Source: Mastigias papua (taxonomy: Eukaryota > Cnidaria > Scyphozoa > Rhizostomeae > Mastigiidae). Taken from it: a stretch of DNA of 64,000 nt. Each line of letters opens with the position of its first letter. The first letter of the stretch is position 1. This document shows, one piece after another, positions 24,442 through 39,264 of this stretch. The notes under the pieces were generated by a model, which saw nothing but the letters and a program-made list of their open reading frames with translations, was not told the DNA's origin and did no database searches. The stretch lies in NCBI GenBank assembly GCA_964019165.1, contig OZ025280.1, positions 9,294,428 through 9,358,427 on the forward strand, given 5' to 3'. Both the position numbers and the translations under genes were made by a program.

Positions 24442-27400
24442 GTCAAATGTAGCACTTACATAGTATAGTCAGTTTTGGTACATGTAAAGCACTTTAAAGC
24501 TGTAGTTAGTGTAAAAACAAAGACTAACGCTCATTTGACTACGAAACATTGTCTAAACTACTGGTATCAGTGTAACTGTAGATGTTAAAGTCGTTTAGTG
24601 CCTTAGATTGACACACTTCCACTCAATGTCAAACATACAACAGTATATGCACATGTATGTTGTTATAGCTTGCAATGGGCCTAAACTGCATAAGTGAGCA
24701 AACACTGACAATACAGCAACCAATACAGATCTAATGGTGATACGATATTATAAATACTCCATTGACAGCAATGATGTGTTTAGATTATGGTTTTGAACTA
24801 TGCAACACGTTATTATAGTCAAATGTAGCACTTACATAGTATAGTCAGTTTTGGTACATGTAAAGCACTTTAAAGCTGTAGTTAGTGTAAAAACAAAGAC
24901 TAACGCTCATTTGACTACGAAACATTGTCTAAACTACTGGTATCAGTGTAACTGTAGATGTTAAAGTCGTTTAGTGCCTTAGATTGACACACTTCCACTC
25001 AATGTCAAACATACAACAGTATATGCACATGTATGTTGTTATAGCTTGCAATGGGCCTAAACTGCATAAGTGAGCAAACACTGACAATACAGCAACCAAT
25101 ACAGATCTAATGGTGATACGATATTATAAATACTCCATTGACAGCAATGATGTGTTAAGATTATGGTTTTGAACTATACAAAACGTTATTATAGTCAAAT
25201 GTAGCACTTACATATGATAGTCAGTTTTGGTAAATGTAAAGCACTTTAAAGCTGTAGTTAGTGTAAAAACAAAGACTAACCCTCATTTGACTACGAAACA
25301 TTGTCTAAACTACTGGTATCAGTGTAACTGTAGATGTTAAAGTCGTTTAGTGCCTTAGAGTGACACACTTCCACTCAATGTCAAACATACAACAGTATAT
25401 GCACATGTATGTTGTTATAGCTTGCAATGGGCCTAAACTGCATAAGTGAGCAAACACTGACAATACAGCAACCAATACAGATCTAATGGTGATACGATAT
25501 TATAAATGCTCGATTGACAGCAAAGATGTGTTTAGATTATGGTTTTGAACTATGCAATATGTGATTATAGTCAAATGTAGCACTTACATAGTATAGTCAA
25601 GTTTGGTACATATAAGGCACTTTACAGCTGTATTTAGTGTAAAAACAAAGGCTAACCCTCATTTGACTACGAAACATTGTCTAAACTACTGGTATCAGTG
25701 TAACTGTAGATGTTAAAGTCGTTTAGTGCCTTAGAGTGACACACTTCCACTCAATGTCAAACATACAACAGTATATGCACATGTATGTTGTTATAGCTTG
25801 CAATGGGCCTAAACTGCATAAGTGAGCAAACACTGACAATACAGCAACCAATACAGATCTAATAGTGATACGATATTATAAATGCTCCATTGACAGCAAA
25901 GATGTGTTTAGATTATGGTTTTGAACTATGCAACACGTTATTATAGTCAAATGTAGCACTTACATAGTATAGTCAAGTTTGGTACATATAAGGCACTTTA
26001 CAGCTGTATTTAGTGTAAAAACAAAGGCTAACCCTCATTTGACTACGAAACATTGTCTAAACTACTGGTATCAGTGTTACTGTAGATGTTAAAGTCGTTC
26101 AGTGCCTTAGAGTGACACACTTCCACTCAATGTCAAACATACAACAGTATATGCACATGTATGTTGTTATAGCTTGCAATGGGCCTAAACTGCATAAGTG
26201 AGCAAACACTGACAATACAGCAACCAATACAGATCTAATAGTGATACGATATTATAAATGCTCCATTGACAGCAAAGATGTGTTTAGATTATGGTTTTGA
26301 ACTATGCAACACGTTATTATAATCAAATGTAGCACTTACATAGTATAGTCAGTTTTGGTACATGTAAAGCACTTTAAAGCTGTAGTTAGTGTAAAAACAA
26401 AGACTAACGCTCATTTGTCTACGAAACATTGTCTAAACTACTGGTATCAGTGTAACTGTAGATGTTAAAGTCGTTTAGTGCCTTAGAGTGACACACTTCC
26501 ACTCAATGTCAAACTTACAACAGTATATGCACATGTATGTTGTTATAGCTTGCAATGGGCCTAAACTGCATAAGTGAGCAAACACTGACAATACAGCAAC
26601 CAATACAGATCTAATGGTGATACGATATTATAAATGCTCGATTGACAGCAAAGATGTGTTTAGATTATGGTTTTGAACTATGCAACACGTTATTATAGTC
26701 AAATGTAGCACTTACATAGTATTGTCAGTTTTGGTACATGTAAAGCACTTTAAAGCTGTATTTAGTGTAAACACAAAGACTAACCCTCATTTGACTACCA
26801 AACATTGTCTAAACTACTGATATCAGTGTAACTGTAGATGTTAAAGTCGTTTAGTGCCTTAGATTGACACACTTCCACTCAATGTCAAACATACAACAGT
26901 ATATGCACATGTATGTTGTTATAGCTTGCAATGGGCCTAAACTGCATAAGTGAGCAAACACTGACAATACAGCAACCAATACAGATCTAATGGTGATACG
27001 ATATTATAAATGCTCGATTGACAGCAAAGATGTGTTTAGATTATGGTTTTGAACTATGCAACACGTTATTATAGTCAAATGTAGCACTTACATAGTATTG
27101 TCAGTTTTGGTACATGTAAAGCACTTTAAAGCTGTATTTAGTGTAAACACAAAGACTAACGCTCATTTGACTACGAAACATTGTCTAAACTACTGGTATC
27201 AGTGTAACTGTAGATGTTAAAGTCGTTTAGTGCCTTAGATTGACACACTTCCACTCAATGTCAAACATACAACAGTATATGCACATGTATGTTGTTATAG
27301 CTTGCAATGGGCCTAAACTGCATAAGTGAGCAAACACTGACAATACAGCAACCAATACAGATCTAATGGTGATACGATATTATAAATGCTCGATTGACAG

Positions 27401-27449
27401 CAAAGATGTGTTTAGATTATGGTTTTGAACTATGCAACACGTTATTATA
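24442..27449 (+). repeat. Eight linker monomers between the 7-mer array and the right block
   Basis: Units start at 24442, 24818, 25194, 25570, 25946, 26322, 26698 and 27074. The first two are almost copies of each other. 25570 and 25946 share ACATATAAGGCAC and form a second local pair. 26322 carries ATCAAATG and TTTGTCTACG, the markers of 19180 and 21811, so it is a displaced member of the 7-mer family. 25194 has the CATATGATAG type with ACTATACAAAACG at its left junction. The stretch reads as a mosaic with no 7-unit order. Confidence 0.85.
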
Positions 27450-30400
27450 GTCAAATGTAGCACTTACATAGTATTGTCAGTTTTGGTACATGTAAAGCAC
27501 TTTAAAGCTGTATTTAGTGTAAACACAAAGACTAACCCTCATTTGACTACGAAACATTGTCTAAACTACTGATATCAGTGTAACTGTAGATGTTAAAGTC
27601 GTTTAGTGCCTTAGATTGACACACTTCCACTCAATGTCAAACATACAACAGTATATGCACATGTATGTTGTTATAGCTTGCAATGGGCCTAAACTGCATA
27701 AGTGAGCAAACACTGACAATACAGCAACCAATACAGATCTAATGGTGATACGATATTATAAATACTCCATTGACAGCAATGATGTGTTTAGATTATGGTT
27801 TTGAACTATGCAACACGTTATTATAGTCAAATGTAGCACTTACATAGTATAGTCAGTTTTGGTACATGTAAAGCACTTTATAGCTGTAGTTAGTGTAAAA
27901 ACAAAGACTAACCCTCATTTGACTACGAAACATTGTCTAAACTACTGGTATAAGTGTAACTGTAGGTGTTAAAGTCGTTTAGTGCCTTAGATTGACACAC
28001 TACCACTCAATGTCAAACATACAACAGTATATGCACATGTATGTTGTTATAGCTTGCAATGGGCCTAAACTGCATAAGTGAGCAAACACTGACAATACAG
28101 CAACCAATACAGATCTAATGGTGATACGATATTATAAATGCTCGATTGACAGCAAAGATGTGTTTAGATTATGGTTTTGAACTATGCAACACGTTATTAT
28201 AGTCAAATGTAGCACTTACATAGTATTGTCAGTTTTGGTACATGTAAAGCACTTTAAAGCTGTATTTAGTGTAAACACAAAGACTAACGCTCATTTGACT
28301 ACGAAACATTGTCTAAACTACTGGTATCAGTGTAACTGTAGATGTTAAAGTCGTTTAGTGCCTTAGATTGACACACTTCCACTCAATGTCAAACATACAA
28401 CAGTATATGCACATGTATGTTGTTATAGCTTGCAATGGGCCTAAACTGCATAAGTGAGCAAACACTGACAATACAGCAACCAATACAGATCTAATGGTGA
28501 TACGATATTATAAATGCTCGATTGACAGCAAAGATGTGTTTAGATTATGGTTTTGAACTATGCAACACGTTATTATAGTCAAATGTAGCACTTACATAGT
28601 ATAGTCAGTTTTGGTACATGTAAAGCACTTTAAAGCTGAAGTTAGTGTAAAAACAAAGACTAACGCTCATTTGACTACGAAACATTGTCTAAACTACTGG
28701 TATCAGTGTAACTGTAGATGTTAAAGTCGTTTAGTGCCTTAGATTGACACACTTCCACTCAATGTCAAACATACAACAGTATATGCACATGTATGTTGTT
28801 ATAGCTTGCAATGGGCCTAAACTGCATAAGTGAGCAAACACTGACAATACAGCAACCAATACAGATCTAATGGTGATACGATATTATAAATGCTCGATTG
28901 ACAGCAAAGATGTGTTTAGATTATGGTTTTGACCTATGCAACACGTTATTATAGTCAAATGTAGCACTTACATAGTATTGTCAGTTTTGGTACATGTAAA
29001 GCACTTTAAAGCTGTATTTAGTGTAAAAACAAAGACTAACGCTCATTTGACTACGAAACATTGTCGAAACTACTGGTATCAGTGTAACTGTAGATGTTAA
29101 AGTCGTTTAGTGCCTTAGATTGACACACTTCCACTCAATGTCAAACATACAACAGTATATGCACATGTATGTTGTTATAGCTTGCAATGGGCCTAAACTG
29201 CATAAGTGAGCAAACACTGACAATACAGCAACCGATACAGATCTAATGGTGATACGATATTATAAATACTCCATTGACAGCAATGATGTGTTTAGATTAT
29301 GGTGTTGAACTATGCAAAACGTTATTATAGTCAAATGTAGCACTTACATATGATAGTCAGTTTTGGTACATGTAAAGCACTTTAAAGCTGTAGTTAGTGT
29401 AAAAACAAAGACTAACGCTCATTTGACTACGAAACATTGTCTAAACTACTGGTATCAGTGTAATTGTAGATGTTAAAGTCGTTTAGTGCCTTAGATTGAC
29501 ACACTTCCACTCAATGTCAAACATACAACAGTATATGCACATGTATGTTGTTATAGCTTGCAATGGGCCTAAACTGCATAAGTGAGCAAACACTGACAAT
29601 ACAGCAACCAATACAGATCTAATGGTGATACGATATTATAAATGCTCGATTGACAGCAAAGATGTGTTTAGATTATGGTTTTGACCTATGCAACACGTTA
29701 TTATAGTCAAATGTAGCACTTACATAGTATTGTCAGTTTTGGTACATGTAAAGCACTTTAAAGCTGTATTTAGTGTAAAAACAAAGACTAACGCTCATTT
29801 GACTACGAAACATTGTCGAAACTACTGGTATCAGTGTAACTGTAGATGTTAAAGTCGTTTAGTGCCTTAGATTGACACACTTCCACTCAATGTCAAACAT
29901 ACAACAGTATATGCACATGTATGTTGTTATAGCTTGCAATGGGCCTAAACTGCATAAGTGAGCAAACACTGACAATACAGCAACCAATACAGATCTAATG
30001 GTGATACGATATTATAAATACTCCATTGACAGCAAAGATGTGTTTAGATTATGGTTTTGAACTATGCAACACGTTATTATAGTCAAATGTAGCACTTACA
30101 TAGTATAGTCAGTTTTGGTACATGTAAAGCACTTTAAAGCTGAAGTTAGTGTAAAAACAAAGACTAACGCTCATTTGACTACGAAACATTGTCTAAACTA
30201 CTGGTATCAGTGTAACTGTAGATGTTAAAGTCGTTTAGTGCCTTAGATTGACACACTTCCACTCAATGTCAAACATACAACAGTATATGCACATGTATGT
30301 TGTTATAGCTTGCAATGGGCCTAAACTGCATAAGTGAGCAAACACTGACAATACAGCAACCGATACAGATCTAATGGTGATACGATATTATAAATACTCC

Positions 30401-31367
30401 ATTGACAGCAATGATGTGTTTAGATTATGGTGTTGAACTATGCAAAACGTTATTATAGTCAAATGTAGCACTTACATATGATAGTCAGTTTTGGTACATG
30501 TAAAGCACTTTAAAGCTGTAGTTAGTGTAAAAACAAAGACTAACGCTCATTTGACTACGAAACATTCTCTAAACTACTGGAATCAGTGTAACTGTAGATG
30601 TTAAAGTCGTTTAGTGCCTTAGATTGACACACTTCCACTCAATGTCAAACATACAACAGTATATGCACATGTATGTTGTTATAGCTTGCAATGGGCCTAA
30701 ACTGCATAAGTGAGCAAACACTGACAATACAGCAACCAATACAGATCTAATAGTGATACGATATTATAAATGCTCCATTGACAGCAAAGATGTGTTTAGA
30801 TTATGGTTTTGAACTATGCAACACGTTATTATAGTCAAATGTAGCACTTACATAGTATTGTCAGTTTTGGTACATGTAAAGCACTTTAAAGCTGTAGTTA
30901 GTGTAAAAACAAAGACTAACGCTCATTTGACTACGAAACATTGTCTAAACTACTGGTATCAGTGTAACTGTAGCTGTTAAAGTCGTTTAGTGCCTTAGAG
31001 TGACACACTTCCACTCAATGTCAAACATACAACAGTATATGCACATGTATGTTGTTATAGCTTGCAATGGGCCTAAACTGCATAAGTGAGCAAACACTGA
31101 CAATACAGCAACCAATACAGATCTAATGGTGATACGATATTATAAATGCTCGATTGACTGCAAAGATGTGTTTAGATTATGGTTTTGAACTATGCAATAT
31201 GTGATTATAGTCAAATGTAGCACTTACATAGTATAGTCAAGTTTGGTACATATAAAGCACTTTACAGCTGTATTTAGTGTAAAAACAAAGGCTAACTCTC
31301 ATTTGACTACGAAACATTGTCTAAACTACTGGTATCAGTGTAACTGTAGATGTTAAAGTCGTTTAGA

Positions 31368-34300
31368 GCCTTAGATTGACACACTTCCACTCAATGTCAA
31401 ACATACAACAGTATATGCACATGTATGTTGTTATAGCTTGCAATGGGCCTAAACTGCATAAGTGAGCAAACACTGACAATACAGCAACCGATACAGATCT
31501 AATGGTGATACGATATTATAAATACTCCATTGACAGCAATGATGTGTTTAGATTATGGTGTAGAACTATGCAAAACGTTATTATAGTCAATTGTAGCACT
31601 TACATATGATAGTCAGGTTTGGTACATGTAAAGCACTTTAAAGCTGTAGTTAGTGTAAAAACAAAGACTAACGCTCATTTGACTACGAAACATTGTCTTA
31701 ACTACTGGTATCAGTGTAACTGTAGCTGTTAAAGTCGTTTAGTGCCTTAGAGTGACACACTTCCACTCAATGTCAAACATACAACAGTATATGCACATGT
31801 ATGTTGTTATAGCTTGCAATGGGCCTAAACTGCATAAGTGAGCAAACACTGACAATACAGCAACCAATACAGATCTAATGGTGATACGATATTATAAATG
31901 CTCGATTGACAGCAAAGATGTGTTTAGATTATGGTTTTGAACTATGCAATATGTGATTATAGTCAAATGTAGGACTTACATAGTATAGTCAATTTTGGTA
32001 CATATAAAGCACTTTACAGCTGTATTTAGTGTAAAAACAACGGCTAACCCTCATTTGACTACGACACGTTGTCTAAACTACTGGTATCAGTGTAACTGTA
32101 GATGTTAAAGTCGTTTAGAGCCTTAGATTGACACACTTCCACTCAATGTCAAACATACAACAGTATATGCACATGTATGTTGTTATAGCTTGCAATGGGC
32201 CTAAACTGCATAAGTGAGCAAACACTGACAATACAGCAACCAATACAGATCTAATAGTGATACGATATTATAAATGCTCCATTGACAGCAAAGATGTGTT
32301 TAGATTATGGTTTTGAACTATGCAACACGTTATTATAGTCAAATGTAGCACTTACTTAATATAGTCAGTTTTGGTACATGTAAAGCACTTTACAGCTGTA
32401 TTTAGTGTAAAAACAAAGGCTAACCCTCATTTGACTACGAAACATTGTCTAAACTACTGGTATCAGTGTAACTGTAGATGTTAAAGTCGTTTAGAGCCTT
32501 AGATTGACACACTTCCACTCAATGTCAAACATACAACAGTATATGCACATGTATGTTGTTATAGCTTGCAATGGGCCTAAACTGCATAAGTGAGCAAATA
32601 CTGACAATACAGCAACCAATACAGATCTAATAGTGATACGATATTATAAATGCTCCATTGACAGCAAAGATGTGTTTAGATTATGGTTTTGAACTATGCA
32701 ATATGTGATTATAGTCAAATGTAGCACTTACATAGTATAGACAGGTTTGGTACATATAAAGCACTTTAAAGCTGTATTTAGTGTACAAAACAAAGGCTAA
32801 CCCTCATTTGACTACGAAACATTGTCTAAACTAATGGTATCAGTGTAACTGTAGAATTTAAAGTCGTCTAGTGCCTTAGAGTGACACACTTCCTCTCAAT
32901 GTCAAACTTACAACAGTATATGCACATGTATGTTGTTATAGCTTGCAATGGGCCTAAACTGCATAAGTGAGCAAACACTGACAATACAGCAACCAATACA
33001 GATCTAATGGTGATACGATATTATAAATGCTCGATTGACAGCAAAGATGTGTTTAGATTATGGTTTTGAACTATGCAACACGTTATTATAGTCAAATGTA
33101 GCACTTACATAGTAATGTCAGTTTTGGTACATGTAAAGCACTTTAAAGCCGTATTTAGTGTAAACACAAAGACTAACGCTCATTTGACTACGAAACATTG
33201 TCTAAACTACTGGTATCAGTGTAACTGTAGATGTTAAAGTCGTTTAGTGCCTTAGATTGACACACTTCCACTCAATGTCAAACATACAACAGTATATGCA
33301 CATGTATGTTGTTATAGCTTGCAATTGGCCTAAACTGCATAAGTGAGCAAACACTGACAATACAGCAACCAATACAGATCTAATGGTGATACGATATTAT
33401 AAATACTCCATTGACAGCAAAGATGTGTTTAGATTATGGGTTTGAACTATGCAACACGTTATTATAGTCAAATGTAGCACTTACATAGTATAGTCAGTTT
33501 TGGTACATGTAAAGCACTTTAAAGCTGTAGTTAGTGTAAAAACAAAGACTAACGCTCATTTGACTACGAAACATTGTCTAAACTACTGGTATCAGTGTAA
33601 CTGTAGATGTTAAAGTCGTTTAGTGCCTTAGATTGACACACTTCCACTCAATGTCAAACATACAACAGTATATGCACATGTATGTTGTTATAGCTTGCAA
33701 TATGCCTAAACTGCATAGGTGAGCAAACACTGACAATACAGCAACCAATACAGATCTAATGGTGATACGATATTATAAATGCTCGATTGACAGCAAAGAT
33801 GTGTTTAGATTATGGTTTTGAACTATGCAATATGTGATTATAGTCAAATGTAGCACTTCCATAGTATAGACAGGTTTGGTACATATAAAGCACTTTAAAG
33901 CTGTATTTAGTGTACAAAACAAAGGCTAACCCTCATTTGACTACGAAACATTGTCTAAACTACTGGTATCAGTGTAACTGTAGAATTTAAAGTCGTCTAG
34001 TGCCTTAGAGTGACACACTTCCACCCAATGTCAAACTTACAACAGTATATGCACATGTATGTTGTTATAGCTTGCAATGGGCCTAAACTGCATAAGTGAG
34101 CAAACACTGACAATACAGCAACCAATACAGATCTAATGGTGATACGATATTATAAATACTCCATTGACAGCAAAGATGTGTTTAGATTATGGGTTTGAAC
34201 TATGCAACACGTTATTATAGTCAAATGTAGCACTTACATAGTATAGTCAGGTTTGGTACATATAAAGCACTTTAAAGCTGTATTTAGTGTATAAACAAAG

Positions 34301-37157
34301 GCTAACCCTCATTTGACTACGAAACATTGTCTAAACTACTGGTATCAGTGTAACTGTAGATGTTAAAGTCGTTTAGAGCCTTAGATTGACACACTTCCAC
34401 TCAATGTCAAACATACAACAGTATATGCACATGTATGTTGTTATAGCTTGCAATGGGCCTAAACTGCATAAGTGAGCAAACACTGACAATACAGCAACCA
34501 ATACAGATCTAATGGTGATACGATATTATAAATACTCCATTGACAGCAAAGATGTGTTTAGATTATGGTTTTGAACTATGCAACACGTTATTATAGTCAA
34601 ATGTAGCACTTACATAGTATAGTCAGTTTTGGTACATGTAAAGCACTTTAAAGCTGTATTTAGTGTAAAAACAAAGACTAACGCTCATTTGACTACGAAA
34701 CATTGTCTAAACTACCGGTATCAGTGTAACTGTAGATGTTAAAGTCGTTTAGTGCCTTAGATTGACACACTTCCACTCAATGTCAAACTTACAACAGTAT
34801 ATGCACATGTATGTTGTTATAGCTTGCAATTGGCCTAAACTGCATAAGTGAGCAAACACTGACAATACAGCAACCAATACAGATCTAATGGTGATACGAT
34901 ATTATAAATACTCCATTGACAGCAAAGATGTGTTTAGATTATGGGTTTGAACTATGCAATATGTGATTATAGTCAAATGTAGCACTTACATAGTATAGTC
35001 AGGTTTGGTACATATAAAGCACTTTAAAGCTGTATTTAGTGTATAAACAAAGGCTAACCCTCATTTGACTACGAAACATTGTCTAAACTACTGGTATCAG
35101 TGTAACTGTAGATGTTAAAGTCGTTTAGAGCCTTAGATTGACACACTTCCACTCAATGTCAAACATACAACAGTATATGCACATGTATGTTGTTATAGCT
35201 TGCAATGGGCCTAAACTGCATAAGTGAGCAAACACTGACAATACAGCAACCAATACAGATCTAATGGTGATACGATATTATAAATGCTCGATTGACAGCA
35301 AAGATGTGTTTAGATTATGGTTTTGAACTATGCAATATGTGATTATAGTCAAATGTAGCACTTACATAGTATAGTCAAGTTTGGTACATATAAAGCACTT
35401 TACAGCTGTAATTAGTGTAAAAACAAAGGCTAACCCTCATTTGACTACGAAACATTGTCTAAACTACTGGTATCAGTGTAACTGTAGATGTTAAAGTCGT
35501 TTAGTGCCTTAGATTGACACACTTTCACTCAATGTCAAACTTACAACAGTATATGCACATGTATGTTGTTATAGCTTGCAATGGGCCTAAACTGCATAAG
35601 TGAGCAAACACTGACAATACAGCAACCAATATAGATCTAATGGTGATACGATATTATAAATACTCCATTGACAGCAAAGATGTGTTTAGATTATGGTTTT
35701 GAACTATGCAACACGTTATTATAGTCAAATGTAGCACTTACATAGTATAGTCAGTTTTGGTACATGTAAAGCACTTTAAAGCTGTATTTAGTGTAAAAAC
35801 AAAGACTAACGCTCATTTTACTACGAAACATTGTCTAAACTACTGGTATCAGTGTAACTGTAGATGTTAAAGTCGTTTAGTGCCTTAGATTGACACACTT
35901 CCACTCAATGTCAAACATACAACAGTATATGCACATGTATGTTGTTATAGCTTGCAATGGGCCTAAACTGCATAAGTGAGCAAACACTGACAATACAGCA
36001 ACCAAGACAGATCTAATGGTGATACGATATTATAAATACTCCATTGACAGCAAAGATGTGTTTAGATTATGGTTTTGAACTATGCAACACGTTATTATAG
36101 TCAAATGTAGCACTTACATAGTATAGTCAGTTTTGGTACATGTAAAGCACTTTAAAGCTGTATTTAGTGTAAAAACAAAGACTAACGCTCATTTGACTAC
36201 GAAACATTGTCTAAACTACTGGTATCAGTGCAACTGTAGATGTTAAAGTCGTTTAGTGCCTTAGATTGACACACTTCCACTCAATGTCAAACATACAACA
36301 GTATATGCACATGTATGTTGTTATAGCTTGCAATGGGCCTAAACTGCATAAGTGAGCAAACACTGACAATACAGCAAATAATTCAGATCTAATGGTGATA
36401 CGATATTATAAATACTCCATTGACAGCAAAGATGTGTTTAGATTATGGTTTTGAACTATGCAACACGTTATTATAGTCAAATGTAGCACTTACATAGTAT
36501 AGTCAGTTGTGGTACATGTAAAGCACTTTAAAGCTGTAGTTAGTGTAAAAACAAAGACTAACGCTCATTTGACTACGAAACATTGTCTAAACTACTGGTA
36601 TCAGTGTAACTGTAGATGTCAAAGTCGATTAGTGCCTTAGATTGACACACTTCCACTCAATGTCAAACATACAACAGTATATGCACATGTATGTTGTTAT
36701 AGCTTGCAATGGGCCTAAACTGCATAAGTGAGCAAACACTGACAATACAGCAACCAATACAGATCTAATGGTGATACGATATTATAAATGCTCGATTGAC
36801 AGCAAAGATGTGTTTAGATTATGGTTTTGAACTATGCAACACGTTATTATAGTCAAATGTAGCACTTATATAGTATTGTCAGTTTTGGTACATGTAAAGC
36901 ACTTTAAAGCTGAAATTAGTGTAAACACAAAGACTAACCCTCATTTGACTACCAAACATTGTCTAAACTACTGGTATCAGTGTAACTGTAGATGTTAAAG
37001 TCGTTTAGTGCCTTAGATTGACACACTTCCGCTCAATGTCAAACATACAACAGTATATGCACATGTATGTTGTTATAGCTTGCAATGGGCCTAAACTGCA
37101 TAAGTGAGCAAACACTGACAATACAGCAACCAATACAGATCTAATGGTGATACGATA
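31368..37157 (+). repeat. Nested duplication, copy 1 (right block)
   Basis: Equivalent of 3919-9708 within the right 18-kb copy. It carries the same missing unit and the AATTTTGG marker at 31991, so the nested duplication is older than the 27,449-bp one. Confidence 0.85.
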
Positions 37158-39264
37158 ATATAAATGCACGATTGACAGCAAAGATGTGGTTAGATTATGG
37201 TTTTGAACTATGCAACACGTTATTATAGTCAAATGTAGCACTTACATAGTATTGTCAGTTGTGGTACATGTAAAGCACTTTAAAGCTGTATTTAGTGTAA
37301 AAACAAAGACTAACGCTCATTTTACTACGAAACATTGTCTAAACTACTGGTATCAGTGTAACTGTAGATGTTAAAGTCGTTTAGTGCCTTAGATTGACAC
37401 ACTTCCACTCAATGTCAAACATACAACAGTATATGCACATGTATATTGTTATAGCTTGCAATGGGCCTAAACTGCATAAGTGAGCAAACACTGACAATAC
37501 AGCAACTAATACAGATCTAATGGTGATACGATATTATAAATACTCCATTGACAGCAAAGATGTGTTTAGATTATGGTTTTGAACTATGCAACACGTTATT
37601 ATAGTCAAATGTAGCACTTACATAGTATAGTCAGTTGTGGTACATGTAAAGCACTTTAAAGCTGTATTTAGTGTAAAAACAAAGACTAACGCTCATTTTA
37701 CTACGAAACATTGTCTAAACTACTGGTATCAGTGTAACTGTAGATGTTAAAGTCGTTTAGTGCCTTAGATTGACACACTTCCACTCAATGTCAAACATAC
37801 AACAGTATATGCACATGTATGTTGTTATAGCTTGCAATGGGCCTAAACTGCATAAGTGAGCAAACACTGACAATACAGCAACCAATACAGATCTAATGGT
37901 GATACGATATTATAAATACTCCATTGACAGCAAAGATGTGTTTAGATTATGGTTTTGAACTATGCAACACGTTATTATAGTCAAATGTAGCACTTACATA
38001 GTATAGTCAGTTTTGGTACATGTAAAGCACTTTAAAGCTGTATTTAGTGTAAAAACAAAGACTAACTCTCATTTTACTACGAAACATTGTCTAAACTACT
38101 GGTATCAGTGTAACTGTAGATGTTAAAGTCGTTTAGTGCCTTAGATTGACACACTTCCACTCAATGTCAAACATACAACAGTATATGCACATGTATGTTG
38201 TTATAGCTTGCAATGGGCCTAAACTGCATAAGTGAGCAAACACTGACAATACAGCAACTAATACAGATCTAATGGTGATACGATATTATAAATACTCCAT
38301 TGACAGCAAAGATGTGTTTAGATTATGGTTTTGAACTATGCAACACGTTATTATAGTCAAATGTAGCACTTACATAGTATAGTCAGTTGTGGTACATGTA
38401 AAGCACTTTAAAGCTGTAGTTAGTGTAAAAACAAAGACTAACGCTCATTTGACTACGAAACATTGTCTAAACTACTGGTATCAGTGTAACTGTAGTTGTC
38501 AAAGTCGATTAGTGCCTTAGATTGACACACTTCCACTCAATGTCAAACATACAACAGAATATGCACATGTATGTTGTTATAGCTTGCAGTGGGCCTAAAC
38601 TGCATAAGTGAGCAAACACTGACAATACAGCAACCAATACAGATCTAATGGTGATACGATATTATAAATACTCCATTGACAGCAAAGATGTGTGTAGATT
38701 ATGGTTTTGAACTATGCAACACGTTATTATAGTCAAATGTAGCACTTACATAGTATAGTCAAGTTTGGTACATGTAAAGCACTTTAAAGCTGTAGTTAGT
38801 GTACAAACAAAGACTAACCCTCATTTGACTACGAAACATTGTCTAAACTACTGGTATCAGTGTAACTGTAGATGTTAAAGTCGTTTAGTGCCTTAGATTG
38901 ACACACTTCCACTCAATGTCAAACATACCACAATATATGCACATGTATGTTGTTATAGCTTGCAATGGGCCTAAACTGCATAAGTGAGCAAACACTGACA
39001 ATACAGCAACAAATACAGATCTAATGGTGATACGATATTATACCTCCTCGATTGACGCAAAGATGTGTTTAGATTATGGTTTTGAACTATGCAACACGTT
39101 ATTATAGTCAAATGTAGCACTTACATAGTATAGTCAGTTTTGGTACATGTAAAGCACTTTAAAGCTGTAGTTAGTGTAAAAACAAAGACTAACGCTCATT
39201 TGACTACGAAACATTGTCGAAACTACTGGTATCAGTGTAACTGTAGATGTTAAAGTCGTTTAGT